A stretch of 64,000 bases of DNA from Methylobacterium currus (GCF_003058325.1 NZ_CP028843.1:673501-737500), one strand, 5' to 3'; positions 8,275 to 23,037 are shown, counted from the stretch's first letter. Notes: generated by a model from the sequence alone, not told the origin. Numbers and translations are program-made.

Positions 8275-9084
8275 TCACGACATGACTGCCGTTCGGCCGC
8301 CGAGCGCCCCGAGATACTCGGAGAAGGCGCCGACCGAGGACAGGTCGGCGGCGGCGGCGAGCAGGTCCGGCGCGATGGCGTCGCGCTGCGCCTCCGTGAG
8401 GCGCAGGCTCGGCCCGGCGACGCTCAGGTTGCCGATCGCCCGCCCGGTCTGCGGATGTACGATGTTGGCCGCCATCGCGGCGGCGCCCGGCGTGTTGGTG
8501 TCCTGAACCCAGGCATAGCCGCGGGCGCGGGCCTCGTTCACCAGCACCATCAGGGCGGCGACCGTGCGCGGCGCATTGGGGCCGCATTCCTCGGGCGAGC
8601 CGAGGCCCTGGCGCATCACGAGGCTCAGGGCCTCCTCGTCCGTGAGGCTCGCCAGCCACGCGATGCCGGTCGAGCTGGTCGAGAGCCTTGCCTCGGAGCC
8701 CATGTCGCCGTCGTAGCGCAGGCCGGTGCGGGCGCCTTGCGCCTTCGCCACCCAGACGAGGCGCGGGTAATCGACCACCGCGAGGCGCGCCAGCTCGCCG
8801 CTCAGATCCGCCAGCCGGTTGAGCACCGACTGGGCGATGTCGACGACGCCGGTGCGCGAGAGGTGCTTGAGGCCGAGCGTCGCGAATTTGGTGGTGAGGA
8901 GATAGCGGCCGGTCTCTGCATCCTGCACGACGTAAGCGTGCTCGGCCAGCTCGGCCAGGAGCCGGTGGGCACCGCTCTTCGGAATATCCAGCGTGTCGGC
9001 GATGGTCTGGAGCGGCAGCCCGCGCGGATGGTTCGCGAGGAGTTCCACCAGGTCCAGGGCGCGCCGCAGGAGGGAGCCGGCCAT
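8275..9084 (-). CDS. IclR-family transcriptional regulator
   Basis: 269 residues. Winged helix-turn-helix at residues 1-60 (LLRRALDLVELLANHPRGL, then LQTIADTLDIPKSGAHRLLAEL) followed by the IclR effector-binding domain to about residue 250. IclR regulators of the PcaR/PobR type commonly control aromatic-acid operons, and its place directly upstream of pcaHG on the same strand points to control of this cluster. Alphaproteobacteria often use the LysR regulator PcaQ for pca genes instead; none is seen here. It is divergent from the EamA transporter gene, and the shared gap has two matching GAAC-N3-GTTC palindromes. Confidence 0.92.
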   Translation of the reverse strand: MAGSLLRRALDLVELLANHPRGLPLQTIADTLDIPKSGAHRLLAELAEHAYVVQDAETGRYLLTTKFATLGLKHLSRTGVVDIAQSVLNRLADLSGELARLAVVDYPRLVWVAKAQGARTGLRYDGDMGSEARLSTSSTGIAWLASLTDEEALSLVMRQGLGSPEECGPNAPRTVAALMVLVNEARARGYAWVQDTNTPGAAAMAANIVHPQTGRAIGNLSVAGPSLRLTEAQRDAIAPDLLAAAADLSSVGAFSEYLGALGGRTAVMS

Positions 9085-9117
9085 CTCTCGTGCTCGAGTC
9101 TCGCGTCCCGAAATCTG

Positions 9118-9146
9118 GAACGCGGTTCTGGATTTGAACTCAGTTC
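9118..9146. promoter_or_regulatory. Two GAAC-N3-GTTC palindromes, candidate IclR operator
   Basis: GAAC-gcg-GTTC at 9118-9128 and GAAC-tca-GTTC at 9136-9146, with centres 18 bases apart (close to two helical turns), in the 102-base gap between the divergent iclR-type and EamA genes. The arrangement suits a dimer-of-dimers regulator bound on one face of the DNA. That the IclR protein binds here is inference. Confidence 0.45.
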
Positions 9147-9186
9147 CATTCTAAGTCAAGAGACGGCGACGAGGGAGGGAGGCAGC

Positions 9187-10107
9187 ATGCGCGGCGGCGG
9201 AGGCCTGCGGGAGACGGGCCAGCGGGAGACCCTGACCGGCATCGCCCTGATGGTGAGCGCGGTGGCGGGCTTCGCCTCCATCGATGCCTCGGCGAAGTTC
9301 CTGAGCGGGACGATGAGCCCGATGCTGATCGTGGCCGTGCGCTACCTCGTCAGCTTCGTGATTGTGGCGGTGTTTCTCGCCGCGCGGCGCGACATCGTCG
9401 GGCTGATGCGCACGCGAAAGCCCGGGCTTCAGGTGCTGCGCTCCCTGTGCCTGGTGACCGCCACGATGTGCTCGTTCGTGGCGCTCCGCTATCTGCCGCT
9501 GGCGCAGGTGACCTCGATCACCTTCGCCTCGCCCCTGGTGGTGGCGCTGATCGCCGGTCCGCTCCTCGGCGAGCGGGTCGGCTGGCGGCGGACGGCCGCG
9601 GTGCTGGTCGGGTTCTCCGGCGTGCTGGTAGTGAGCCGCCCGGGCGTCTCGGGGATGCACCCGGCGGCGTTGCTCGCAGTGGTGACCGCCCTCGTCAACG
9701 GGGTCTACATCGTGGTGACGCGGATGCTCGCCGCCTACGATCCGCCCGAGACCACGATGTTCTATACTGGCCTCGTCGGCTCGGTGCTGACCGCGCCGTT
9801 CCTGCCCTTTCTGTGGGAGACGCCGACGGAGACCTCGACCTGGCTCGGCATCCTCTCGGTCGGCTTCTTCGGGGCGCTCGGGCATTGGCTCCTGATCCTC
9901 GCCCATCGCCGCGCCCCGGCCTCGACGCTCGCGCCCTTCGCCTATGCCCACCTGCTCTGGGCGGTGCTCCTCGGCTTCCTGATCTTCGGCCACCTGCCGG
10001 ACCACTGGACGGTGATCGGCGGCGCGGTGGTGGCGGCCTCGGGGCTGTACCTGCTCTACCACGAGCGCCCGCGGGTCACGCCGCCGGGAGAGGAGGGGGC
10101 AGTGTGA
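9187..10107 (+). CDS. EamA-family (drug/metabolite) membrane transporter
   Basis: 306 residues with ten predicted membrane helices in two EamA repeats (about residues 16-145 and 160-295). The N-terminal repeat begins LTGIALMVSAVAGFASIDASAKFL and the last helix ends VVAASGLYLLYHE. The ATG at 9187 is preceded by GGAGGGAGG, which decides it over the longer upstream frame. It is divergent from the IclR gene and may export or import a compound linked to aromatic metabolism, but the substrate cannot be told from the family. It is convergent with the threonine aldolase gene. Confidence 0.88.
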   Translation: MRGGGGLRETGQRETLTGIALMVSAVAGFASIDASAKFLSGTMSPMLIVAVRYLVSFVIVAVFLAARRDIVGLMRTRKPGLQVLRSLCLVTATMCSFVALRYLPLAQVTSITFASPLVVALIAGPLLGERVGWRRTAAVLVGFSGVLVVSRPGVSGMHPAALLAVVTALVNGVYIVVTRMLAAYDPPETTMFYTGLVGSVLTAPFLPFLWETPTETSTWLGILSVGFFGALGHWLLILAHRRAPASTLAPFAYAHLLWAVLLGFLIFGHLPDHWTVIGGAVVAASGLYLLYHERPRVTPPGEEGAV

Positions 10108-10125
10108 CGCCGTTCCCCACCCGCG

Positions 10126-11184
10126 TTACGCCCGTCGCGCCAGCGCCAAGAACTCCTCCACCTCCGCCTCGGTGGTCGAGAAGGCGGTGATCAGGCGGAT
10201 CATGCGCTCGTCCTCGCGCACGGCCTCGCCTGCGGGCAGGCTGCGGCTCGCCCAGTCGTAATAGACCGCGCCGCCCCGGCGCAGGGCCGCGTCGAGCCCG
10301 GCCGGCAGGATCGGGAAGAGCTCGTTGCCCTGGACCGGCCAGGCCAGGCGCACGCCCGGGACCTCGGACAGGCCCGCGGCGAGGCGGGCCGCCATCCGGT
10401 TGGCGTGGGCGGCGTTCGTCAGCCAATGGTCGTCGGCCAGATAGGCGTCGAGCTGGGCGGCGAGGAAGCGGCCCTTCGACAGGATGTGGCCGGCGCGCTT
10501 GCGGCGGAATTCCAGCGTCTCGGCGAGGTCGGGGCGGAAGACCACGATCGCCTCGGCGGCGAGCGCGCCGTTCTTGCTCGCTCCGAAGGACAGGACGTCG
10601 ATCCCGGCGCGCCAGGTCATCTCGGCCGGCGAGCAACCGAGAGCCTGGAGCGCGTTGGCGAAGCGCGCCCCGTCCATGTGGACGGTAAGCCCGTGGGCAT
10701 GGGCGATGCGGGAGAGCGCCGTGATCTCCTCGACCGTGTAGACCTGCCCGCTCTCGGTGAGCTGCGACAGGGTCAGCGCCCGGGGCGGCATCTGCTTCAC
10801 GTGCCGGGTCAGGCCGCTCAAGAAGCCGTCGAGGGTGTCGGGCGCGATCTTGCTGCCGGGGCCGGGCAGGCCGTGCAGCTTGGCGCCGTGGGTGTAGAAT
10901 TCCGGCGCGCCGCACTCGTCCTCCATCACGTGCGCCTCCTCGTGGCACAGGCAGAGGCCGAAGGGCGGCACCATCACGGACAGCGCCAGCGCATTGGCCG
11001 CGGTGCCGGTGGCGACCGGGAACACCGCGAGGTCGGCATGGTCGAACAGCGCGCGAAAGCGCGGGGTGAGCCCGAGCGTCAGCGGGTCGGCGCCATAGGC
11101 CGGCATCGCCCCGCCATTGTGGCGCACGATCGCCTCCAGGACCGGAGCGCTCGCCCCCACCACGTTGTCGCTCGCGAAGTTCAT
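10126..11184 (-). CDS. ltaE: Low-specificity L-threonine aldolase (beta-eliminating lyase family)
   Basis: 352 residues; PLP enzyme cleaving threonine or allo-threonine to glycine and acetaldehyde. The N-terminus MNFASDNVVGASAPVLEAI, HEEAHVMEDECGAPEFYTHGAKL (His84 stacks on the cofactor in the family), HMDGARFANA with Asp171, and SFGASKNGALAAEA with the PLP lysine at 204 are all as expected. The ATG at 11184 opens exactly at the domain start. Convergent with the EamA gene (18 bases apart) and divergent from gltB across a long gap. Confidence 0.9.
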   Translation of the reverse strand: MNFASDNVVGASAPVLEAIVRHNGGAMPAYGADPLTLGLTPRFRALFDHADLAVFPVATGTAANALALSVMVPPFGLCLCHEEAHVMEDECGAPEFYTHGAKLHGLPGPGSKIAPDTLDGFLSGLTRHVKQMPPRALTLSQLTESGQVYTVEEITALSRIAHAHGLTVHMDGARFANALQALGCSPAEMTWRAGIDVLSFGASKNGALAAEAIVVFRPDLAETLEFRRKRAGHILSKGRFLAAQLDAYLADDHWLTNAAHANRMAARLAAGLSEVPGVRLAWPVQGNELFPILPAGLDAALRRGGAVYYDWASRSLPAGEAVREDERMIRLITAFSTTEAEVEEFLALARRA

Positions 11185-11208
11185 CGACTTACAAGTCCCT
11201 CGATCGTG

Positions 11209-11231
11209 CTCCCCGCCATCATGGCGGGGAG
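11209..11231. promoter_or_regulatory. Perfect 11-base palindrome upstream of ltaE
   Basis: CTCCCCGCCAT at 11209-11219 and its exact complement ATGGCGGGGAG at 11221-11231 with a one-base spacer, 25 bases before the ltaE start codon. The spacing suits a repressor site or a strong hairpin in the ltaE leader. Confidence 0.5.
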
Positions 11232-11486
11232 GGCCGGCGCAGGCGAGGCGCACCGGCTCATGCCTCTCATGTCCTGCCGGCTGCGTCCCACGCGGGAAAG
11301 ATGCGTGGTCTCTCCCGGATTCGGTGTTTCGTTGCGAGGGGCGGCCACGAAACGCAAGAAAAGCACAAGCCTGGACGGAATGGCCTCTTGCTGGAGCGGT
11401 TGAAATCTGGCAGGTTCCGCGAGTTAGGACAGTACCGCTGTCCCATTTTCCCGGTCGGGCCCCGTGCCTCCGGGTCGCAAGGGCGC

Positions 11487-11502
11487 TGGCTTGTGGCTTG
11501 CA
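11487..11502 (+). promoter_or_regulatory. Sigma-54-like promoter upstream of gltB
   Basis: TGGC-N7-TTGCA (TGGCTTGTGGCTTGCA), with the GG and GC dinucleotides exactly ten bases apart as in -24/-12 promoters. Its orientation is toward gltB and nitrogen control of glutamate synthase would be reasonable. No clear NtrC site pair was found, so this is a candidate only. Confidence 0.35.
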
Positions 11503-11896
11503 CGACGGCCAAACGAGATACCAAACGCGCCGCCATTCAGGCGGTTCGGGCGCACGCCGGCTGACACCAGCCTGCCGGGCGCTCGCGAGGTGCGGGCGCT
11601 CCCTTCGCGAGACGCGACCGACCCTCCCGCGGACTGAAACGACAAGAGGCGGCGGCCTTGCCCTGAGATCCGCCCGCCTCCGCGGCGCCCCTGAGGCCGT
11701 CCGCGCCACTTTGCCCGCCCGATGATGCGGGTATACCTGCCCGGAACGGCGGGCTTGCCTCTGCGGCAGGCATGCCCGTCCCTGCGGCAGGCTGTCCCTC
11801 ACCGGGCCGTGCGCGGACTGGCGCATCGGCCCGATCGACACGAACCAGCGCGCTCGCCCGCGAGCCTTCGAAGACCGGACCTTGGGAGACCAGACC

Positions 11897-16588
<4,692 letters not shown>

Positions 16589-16616
16589 TCCGGCGGCTCG
16601 GAAGGTTGAACGGCAA

Positions 16617-16646
16617 ACCCTCCCCCCCCTTTTTGCGGGGGAGGGT
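16617..16646 (+). terminator. Hairpin after gltB
   Basis: Arms ACCCTCCCCC (16617-16626) and GGGGGAGGGT (16637-16646) with a ten-base loop, 28 bases after the gltB stop. There is no T tract after it. It is part of the repeat-rich gap before the GST gene, so it may weaken rather than stop transcription toward gltD. Confidence 0.4.
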
Positions 16647-16793
16647 GCCCCGCGGGGCGGGGCGGGAGAGGGGAACCACGCTTCCGGATAAGGCGGAACC
16701 GTTCTGACGGGCGCCACCTGGAAGAGCATCGCGCTGCCCCTCTCCCGACCCCTGCCGACGCAGGGGCTACCCTCCCCCGCAGAGGGGGGAGGG
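16617..16793. repeat. Inverted family 2 repeats between gltB and the GST gene
   Basis: The gap contains GGGAGAGGGG near 16665 and its inverted partner CCCCTCTCCC near 16737, the hairpin CCCCTGccgacgCAGGGG near 16749, and CCCTCCCCC-gcaga-GGGGGGAGGG at 16770-16793. These resemble the pair at 6540-6715 and point to the same dispersed intergenic element. Confidence 0.55.
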
Positions 16794-16838
16794 CTGGGGG
16801 CGAAGCTCGTCGACGATCGGGAGCGCAGGGAGAAACCG

Positions 16839-17474
16839 GTGAAGATCTACGGCGACACGGTGTCGGGCAACTGCCTGAAGGTGCGGTACGTCGCCGATCA
16901 CCTCGGGCTCGCCCATACGTGGGTGCCCGTCGACATCATGAAGGGTGAGAGCCGCACGCCCGAATACCTCGCCCGCTTTCCCATGGGCCAGGTTCCGGGT
17001 GTGGTCTTCGACGACGGGCGGACGCTCGCCCAGTCGAACGCGATCATCCGGTACCTCGCCCGCGGCTCGTCCCTGCTGCCGGACGATCCGTGGATGCAGG
17101 CCAAGATCGACGAGTGGCTGTTCTGGGAGCAGTACAGCCACGAGCCGACCATCGCGGTCTGCCGCTTCCATATGCGCTACCGGGGCGAACCGGCCGAGAC
17201 CCGCGACCCGAAGCGGGTGGCCGGGGGCGAGGCCGCCCTCGACCTGATGGAGCGACACTTGACCGCCACCCGGTGGTTCGTCGGCGACGCCGTCAGCATC
17301 GCGGATGTCGCCTTGTTCGCCTATACGCAATTCGCCGACGAGGGCGGATTCGATCTCTCGGGCCGGCCCGCCATCCGGGCCTGGCTCACCCGTTGCGGGG
17401 AGGTGCTCCCCACATCCGCCACCGTCGCCGGGGTCGTCGAGACCCGCCGCCGGCCCGATCACTTCACGAACTGA
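16839..17474 (+). CDS. Glutathione S-transferase family protein
   Basis: 211 residues. Thioredoxin-like N-terminal domain (residues 1-78: [49 protein letters not shown], with the glutathione-binding QSNAI motif) and an all-helical C-terminal domain (about 88-205, [26 protein letters not shown]). The start is GTG at 16839 behind CAGGGAG. It lies between gltB and gltD, 11 bases before gltD, and so is probably translated from the same message. A role with glutamate synthase is not established; a link through glutamate and glutathione supply or simple passenger status are both possible. Confidence 0.88.
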   Translation: MKIYGDTVSGNCLKVRYVADHLGLAHTWVPVDIMKGESRTPEYLARFPMGQVPGVVFDDGRTLAQSNAIIRYLARGSSLLPDDPWMQAKIDEWLFWEQYSHEPTIAVCRFHMRYRGEPAETRDPKRVAGGEAALDLMERHLTATRWFVGDAVSIADVALFAYTQFADEGGFDLSGRPAIRAWLTRCGEVLPTSATVAGVVETRRRPDHFTN

Positions 17475-17485
17475 GCACTCTTCCG

Positions 17486-18922
<1,437 letters not shown>

Positions 18923-18956
18923 GGCGGCGGGCCGCATAGAATGTCCTGATCGACCG

Positions 18957-18989
18957 ACGGGACCCGCACCGGATCGGAGCGGGTCCCGT
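18957..18989 (+). terminator. Hairpin terminator candidate after gltD
   Basis: Perfect 11-base stem ACGGGACCCGC / GCGGGTCCCGT with an 11-base loop, 34 bases past the gltD stop, followed by tctcgttcc. The stem is strong but the T tract is poor. Confidence 0.6.
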
Positions 18990-19032
18990 TCTCGTTCCGG
19001 GGATGTCGACCCTCTCGCTGCCGCTCCAGAAC

Positions 19033-19171
19033 GTCATCCCGGGGCTCGCCGAAGGCGAGAGCCCGGGATCCATTGCCGCTGACCTCGAAGGACGGGGCGG
19101 AGCGGGCGACGCTTCATCCTGTACCGTCAGCGGTGATGGGTCCGGGTTCCGCTGCGCGGCCCCGGGATGAC
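19033..19171. repeat. Dispersed palindromes, family 1, copies 2 and 3
   Basis: Copy 2 at 19033-19069 has GTCATCCCGGGGCTC then GAGCCCGGGAT and loses the final GAC. Copy 3 at 19137-19171 keeps the right arm and loop of copy 1 (ttccgctgcgcggccccggg then ATGAC) while its left arm is eroded. Both lie between gltD and the receptor gene. Confidence 0.6.
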
Positions 19172-19431
19172 AGGGAGGGTGGCAAAACCGGGCCTAGCCA
19201 TCCCCACCGGCTATGCGGCGATATTAGATCTATTCCAATTCGCAGAATGCAAAGTGACTTATCCACTGCCCTGACCCAGCATCCGCCCTCGCGATAGATG
19301 CGCTGACGCAACACAGGGACCGATAGCGACCGGGCCTGGAACGGTTCAAATTCTTGCGCGAACGAAGCGATTGATTGCTGGAGCCCGCGCGATTACCCGC
19401 GGAGCAGACGTTTCTTCCGGCCGAGGTCCCC

Positions 19432-21609
19432 GTGCGCCCACGTTCCTGTCCCGCGAAACGGCGCCGCTCGCCGCTGCTCCTCGCTCTGCTCGCGGGCGCG
19501 GCGCCGAGCCTCGCGGCGGGCCGTGCAGGGGCACAGGAGTCCGGCGAGACCATCGCCCTCGACACCATCACGGTCGCCGGCTCGTCGCAGGGCACGGGGG
19601 GCCCGCAATTCACCGAAACCGCCACCGGCCCGGTCCAGGGCTACCGCGCGACCCGCAGTGCCACGGCGACCAAGACCGACACAGCCCTGCGCGACATTCC
19701 GCAGACCGTCAACGTCGTGCCCCGCGAGGTCCTGGTCGACCGTGCGGAGACCCGGCTGACCGATGCGCTATTCAACGTCAGCAACGTGCAGCCCGGCGGC
19801 ACCATCCAGGGCCGCAGCGACACCTTCATCATCCGCGGCTTCCGGACCCAGACCTACGCCATCGACGGCGTGTTCATGAACCAGGCCAGCAACTTCTACC
19901 CGGTCCAGCGCGACCTCGCCGATGTCGAGCGGATCGAGGTGCTGAAAGGGCCGGCCTCGGTGCTCTACGGTCGCGGCGATCCGGGCGGCGTCATCAACAT
20001 CGTCACCCGCCAGCCGAGCCTGGTGCCGACGGCGGATGCCAGCATTCAGGGCGGCAGCTTCGGCTTCCGGCGGGTGCAGGGCTCGGCCTCCGGCCCGGTG
20101 CCGGGGGCCGATGGGCTGGCCGCCCGCCTCAGCTTCGGGACGCAGGTCGACCCGACCTTCCGCGACCTCGCCGGGCGCGACAATTCCCGCTTCTTCATCG
20201 CCCCGGCGCTCACCTGGAACCCGAGCCCGGACACAAGGGTCTCGTTCATCGGCGAGTTCACCCGGCAGGACACGGTCTACGACGAGGGCCTGATTGCCCG
20301 GAACGGCCGCGTGCCGCTCGACAACATCTCGCGCTACTACGGCGAGCCGTTCTCGCGTTACAACGCCAACGCGAATTTCGGCACCTTGAAGGTCGAGCAC
20401 GACTTCAACGAGCACCTCATGCTGCGTCAGGTGCTCAACGCCCAGAGCGGCAGCTTCGACGCGATCGCGGCCCGCGCCACCGGCGTCTCGGCCAACGGGC
20501 TCACCGTCACCCGGCGCACCACCGCCGCCACCTCGACCTACGCCTCCGTCGACAGCCAGACTGAGCTGGTGGCGAAGTTCGACGTTCTCGGCCTGCACCA
20601 CACCGCGCTGCTCGGCGTCGAGTACTTCAACGGCTACCGGCGGGCGGTCACCACCCAGGGCCCGCTCTCCTCGGTGAGATTCCTCAATCCCGTGCCCGGC
20701 CTCGCGCTGCCGGGCGCGCTCTCGCTGCAGAGCGACCTCAAGCAGAAGAACGAGCTGACCGGGCTCTACGCCCAGGACCAGATCGATCTCGGCTACGGCC
20801 TGCAGCTCCTGCTCGGCCTGCGCTACGACACCGGCACGCAGTTCTACTTCAGCCGCACGCCGACCTCGACGGCCATCCCGCCGGATCAGCAATTGTCCGG
20901 CCTGTCGCCGCGGGTCGGCCTGATTTACCGCGTCGCCGAACCCCTGGCGCTGTACGCCAGCTACACCACCTCGTTCAAGCCGCAGACTGCGAACGTCTTC
21001 GGGGTCGTCAACCCTCCGCCGGAGACCGGCGAGCAGATCGAGGTCGGCACCCGGTTCGACTTCTCGCCCGACCTGAGCCTGACCGCCTCGGTCTTCGACA
21101 TCACCCGCAACAACGTCTCGGCCAACGACCCGGTCCGGACCAACTATTCGATCATCACCGGGCAGCAGCGCTCGAAGGGCGTCGAGGCCGACCTCGCCGG
21201 GACGATCCTTCCGGGCTGGAAGATCATCGGCGGCGTCGGCTACACCGATGCCCGGGTGACGCGGGACACCACGATCCCAGTCGGCAACCGGCTGGAGGCG
21301 GCGCCGCTGTTCAGCGGCAGCTTCTGGACGACCTACCAGGTCCAGGAAGGCGCCTGGCGCGGCCTCGGCCTCGGCGTCGGCGTGACCTATGTCGGCTCGC
21401 GCTTCGGCGACATCTCCAACACCTACAAGGTCGGCGCCTATACCCGTGTCGACGCGGCCGTGTTCTACGACCTCGACGAGCATGCCCGGTTCTCGCTGAA
21501 CCTGAAGAACCTGACCGACGCGCGCTACATCGAGCAGCCGTTCAACCAGTTCAACAACCTGCCGGGGGCGCCGTTCTCGGTGCTGGCGACGCTCACGGCG
21601 CGGATGTAG
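19432..21609 (+). CDS. TonB-dependent siderophore receptor
   Basis: 725 residues from the GTG at 19432. This start has GAGG eight bases upstream and yields a clear signal peptide (RRRSPLLLALLAGAAPSLA, cleaved near RAGAQ); an earlier TTG at 19375 would bury it. The plug domain shows DTITV (TonB-box region), IPQTVNVVPREVL, DTFIIRGFRTQTYAIDGVF and VERIEVLKGPASVLYGRGDPGGVINIVT in outline, which is the ferric-siderophore receptor pattern. The barrel ends in NLKNLTDARYIEQPFN and the terminal ATLTARM. No siderophore genes lie nearby, so it may take up xenosiderophores. Convergent with the SGNH hydrolase gene (3 bases apart). Confidence 0.93.
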   Translation: MRPRSCPAKRRRSPLLLALLAGAAPSLAAGRAGAQESGETIALDTITVAGSSQGTGGPQFTETATGPVQGYRATRSATATKTDTALRDIPQTVNVVPREVLVDRAETRLTDALFNVSNVQPGGTIQGRSDTFIIRGFRTQTYAIDGVFMNQASNFYPVQRDLADVERIEVLKGPASVLYGRGDPGGVINIVTRQPSLVPTADASIQGGSFGFRRVQGSASGPVPGADGLAARLSFGTQVDPTFRDLAGRDNSRFFIAPALTWNPSPDTRVSFIGEFTRQDTVYDEGLIARNGRVPLDNISRYYGEPFSRYNANANFGTLKVEHDFNEHLMLRQVLNAQSGSFDAIAARATGVSANGLTVTRRTTAATSTYASVDSQTELVAKFDVLGLHHTALLGVEYFNGYRRAVTTQGPLSSVRFLNPVPGLALPGALSLQSDLKQKNELTGLYAQDQIDLGYGLQLLLGLRYDTGTQFYFSRTPTSTAIPPDQQLSGLSPRVGLIYRVAEPLALYASYTTSFKPQTANVFGVVNPPPETGEQIEVGTRFDFSPDLSLTASVFDITRNNVSANDPVRTNYSIITGQQRSKGVEADLAGTILPGWKIIGGVGYTDARVTRDTTIPVGNRLEAAPLFSGSFWTTYQVQEGAWRGLGLGVGVTYVGSRFGDISNTYKVGAYTRVDAAVFYDLDEHARFSLNLKNLTDARYIEQPFNQFNNLPGAPFSVLATLTARM

Positions 21610-21612
21610 CCG

Positions 21613-23037
21613 TCATCCCCGCGGCCAGCGGAAATCGTCCGCCCGGCCGGGCTGGGTCGGGGGTGCCGCGCCGCGGGTCAGGCTGCGCTCCAGGGTGTAG
21701 CCGGTGTCGCGGTCGATCCGCGGCCGGCCGGTGACGAGCTGGCCGCCCGGCGCGACCTCGTTGCGGGTGAGCGGCAGCACCGGGCCGGCGGCGGGCTTGA
21801 CCGGCAGCGCCGGGATGCCCGGCGGCTCCGGCAGGCTCGGCAGCATCGCGGTGATGAGCCGGTCGATCGCCGCGTCGTCGTCGAGCTTGGCCTCGCCCGC
21901 CGCCGCCGGCGGCGCCTCCGGGGCGAGCGGCGAGACGGCGTCCGGCAGGGACGGGGTGCCGGTCGTCGCCTCGAGCAGCCGCTTGATCTCGACATCGGCG
22001 AAATGGGCCGCCTTGCGGGCGCCGGCCTTCGTGAAGTGCACGCCGTCGGCGGTGCGCAGGCGCGCCTGCTGCCCCTCGAGGTCGGGCCCGTTCGCGGCGT
22101 AGCGGTTGTTCTCGTCGACGAAGGCTGGCCAGATGTCGACGTAGACGCCGCCCGCCCGCTGCACCCGATCGCGAAAGATCTCGTTGAGCGAGGTGATGTC
22201 GGCCGAGAGAGTGTCGCTCTTCATCGGCGGCTCGCCGACCCAGACAACCGGCACCTTGCGGTCGGTGAAGACCTTCAGCAGCGCGTCGACCCGGTCGCGG
22301 TAGAGCACGCGCCAGCGCTCGCTCAGGGGCTCGATCGTCTGATCCCCGTCGCGCAGGGGTTGGCGGTCGTTGGCGCCGATCATCACGACGGCGTAGGACA
22401 CCTTCGGGTTGGACTTGAGGGTGTCCTCCGCGGCCTTCGGCCAATCGACCACGTCCTTGCGCACGAGGCCGCTGTCGCCCTTGGCGCGGCGGAGCACCAC
22501 CACGTCCGGATTCGCCTCGTAGACCGTGTCGAGGCCCTGGCCGAGGAGCTCGGCGAGAGAATCGCCGAACACCGCGATCTGCGTGCGCGGGTCGGTCTTC
22601 GGCTTGGGGGCGGCGGGCCGGGCCACGACCGGGGCCGGGCGGGGCTTGGGCCGCTGCACCGAGCGCCCCTCGCGGCTATGCGTCACCTCGCGCTCCCGCT
22701 CGCGTTCCCGCTCCCGCCGCGGGCGGGGCGTGCGGTAGGCGCCACGATAGGCGGGCCGGCCGGCATCCTGCGCCTGGGGCGCCGCTGCGGGCCGGTCCTC
22801 CCAGGGCCAGTAGAATTGCCGTTGCGGCTCGGGCGCGGGGGCTTGCCGGTAGGCGGGCGCGCGGCGGTAGCCGGTGCCCTCGTCGTAATATTGCGCCCGG
22901 GCCGCCTCCGGCAGGCCGACGCCCGCGAGCAGGCCCGAGAGCAGGCCCAATCGCAGGCGCGAGAGGGCGAGGCGCGACAGTTCCCGTCCCGTCGGCCACC
23001 CCATCCGCATCGTCCCCGGCTCTGCCCGCATCTTCAT
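21613..23037 (-). CDS. Exported SGNH/GDSL-type hydrolase, DUF459 family
   Basis: 474 residues from the ATG at 23037. N-terminal hydrophobic stretch (LRLGLLSGLLAGVGLPEAARAQ) acts as signal peptide or anchor. A low-complexity linker follows, with proline, alanine and an alternating Arg-Glu run of ten residues. The catalytic domain has FGDSLAELLGQ (Ser160), MIGANDRQP (Asn223) and DGVHFTKAG (Asp331, His334), the SGNH blocks expected for esterase or acyl-transfer activity on cell-envelope sugars. The C-terminal 120 residues are proline-rich. No good ribosome site was found; the ATGs at 23031 or 23010 are alternatives. Confidence 0.85.
   Translation of the reverse strand: MKMRAEPGTMRMGWPTGRELSRLALSRLRLGLLSGLLAGVGLPEAARAQYYDEGTGYRRAPAYRQAPAPEPQRQFYWPWEDRPAAAPQAQDAGRPAYRGAYRTPRPRREREREREREVTHSREGRSVQRPKPRPAPVVARPAAPKPKTDPRTQIAVFGDSLAELLGQGLDTVYEANPDVVVLRRAKGDSGLVRKDVVDWPKAAEDTLKSNPKVSYAVVMIGANDRQPLRDGDQTIEPLSERWRVLYRDRVDALLKVFTDRKVPVVWVGEPPMKSDTLSADITSLNEIFRDRVQRAGGVYVDIWPAFVDENNRYAANGPDLEGQQARLRTADGVHFTKAGARKAAHFADVEIKRLLEATTGTPSLPDAVSPLAPEAPPAAAGEAKLDDDAAIDRLITAMLPSLPEPPGIPALPVKPAAGPVLPLTRNEVAPGGQLVTGRPRIDRDTGYTLERSLTRGAAPPTQPGRADDFRWPRG

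Larger units (their letters stand above)
11185..11896. other. 712-base intergenic region between ltaE and gltB
   Basis: No convincing gene. It holds an 11-base perfect palindrome near ltaE (11209-11231), a short inverted repeat GGACAG-taccg-CTGTCC at 11427-11443, a sigma-54-like element at 11487-11502, and repeated CTGCGGCAGGC units near 11760-11795. A promoter at 11487 would give gltB a leader of about 380 bases, long enough for a regulatory RNA, but I recognise no riboswitch class. Confidence 0.6.
18923..19431. other. 509-base gap before the siderophore receptor gene
   Basis: Holds the gltD terminator hairpin, two family 1 palindromes, and an AT-richer patch at about 19208-19262 (gatattagatctattcc and so on) that stands out from the GC-rich background and is the likeliest promoter area for the receptor. 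An iron-responsive site would be expected there; ATTC-caattcgca-GAAT is a weak dyad but matches no consensus I can confirm. No gene seen. Confidence 0.5.

Noticed and set aside
19208..19262. Fur/Irr box for the siderophore receptor
   Set aside because: The AT-rich patch is suggestive but no arrangement fits an iron-box consensus I can name without forcing it.
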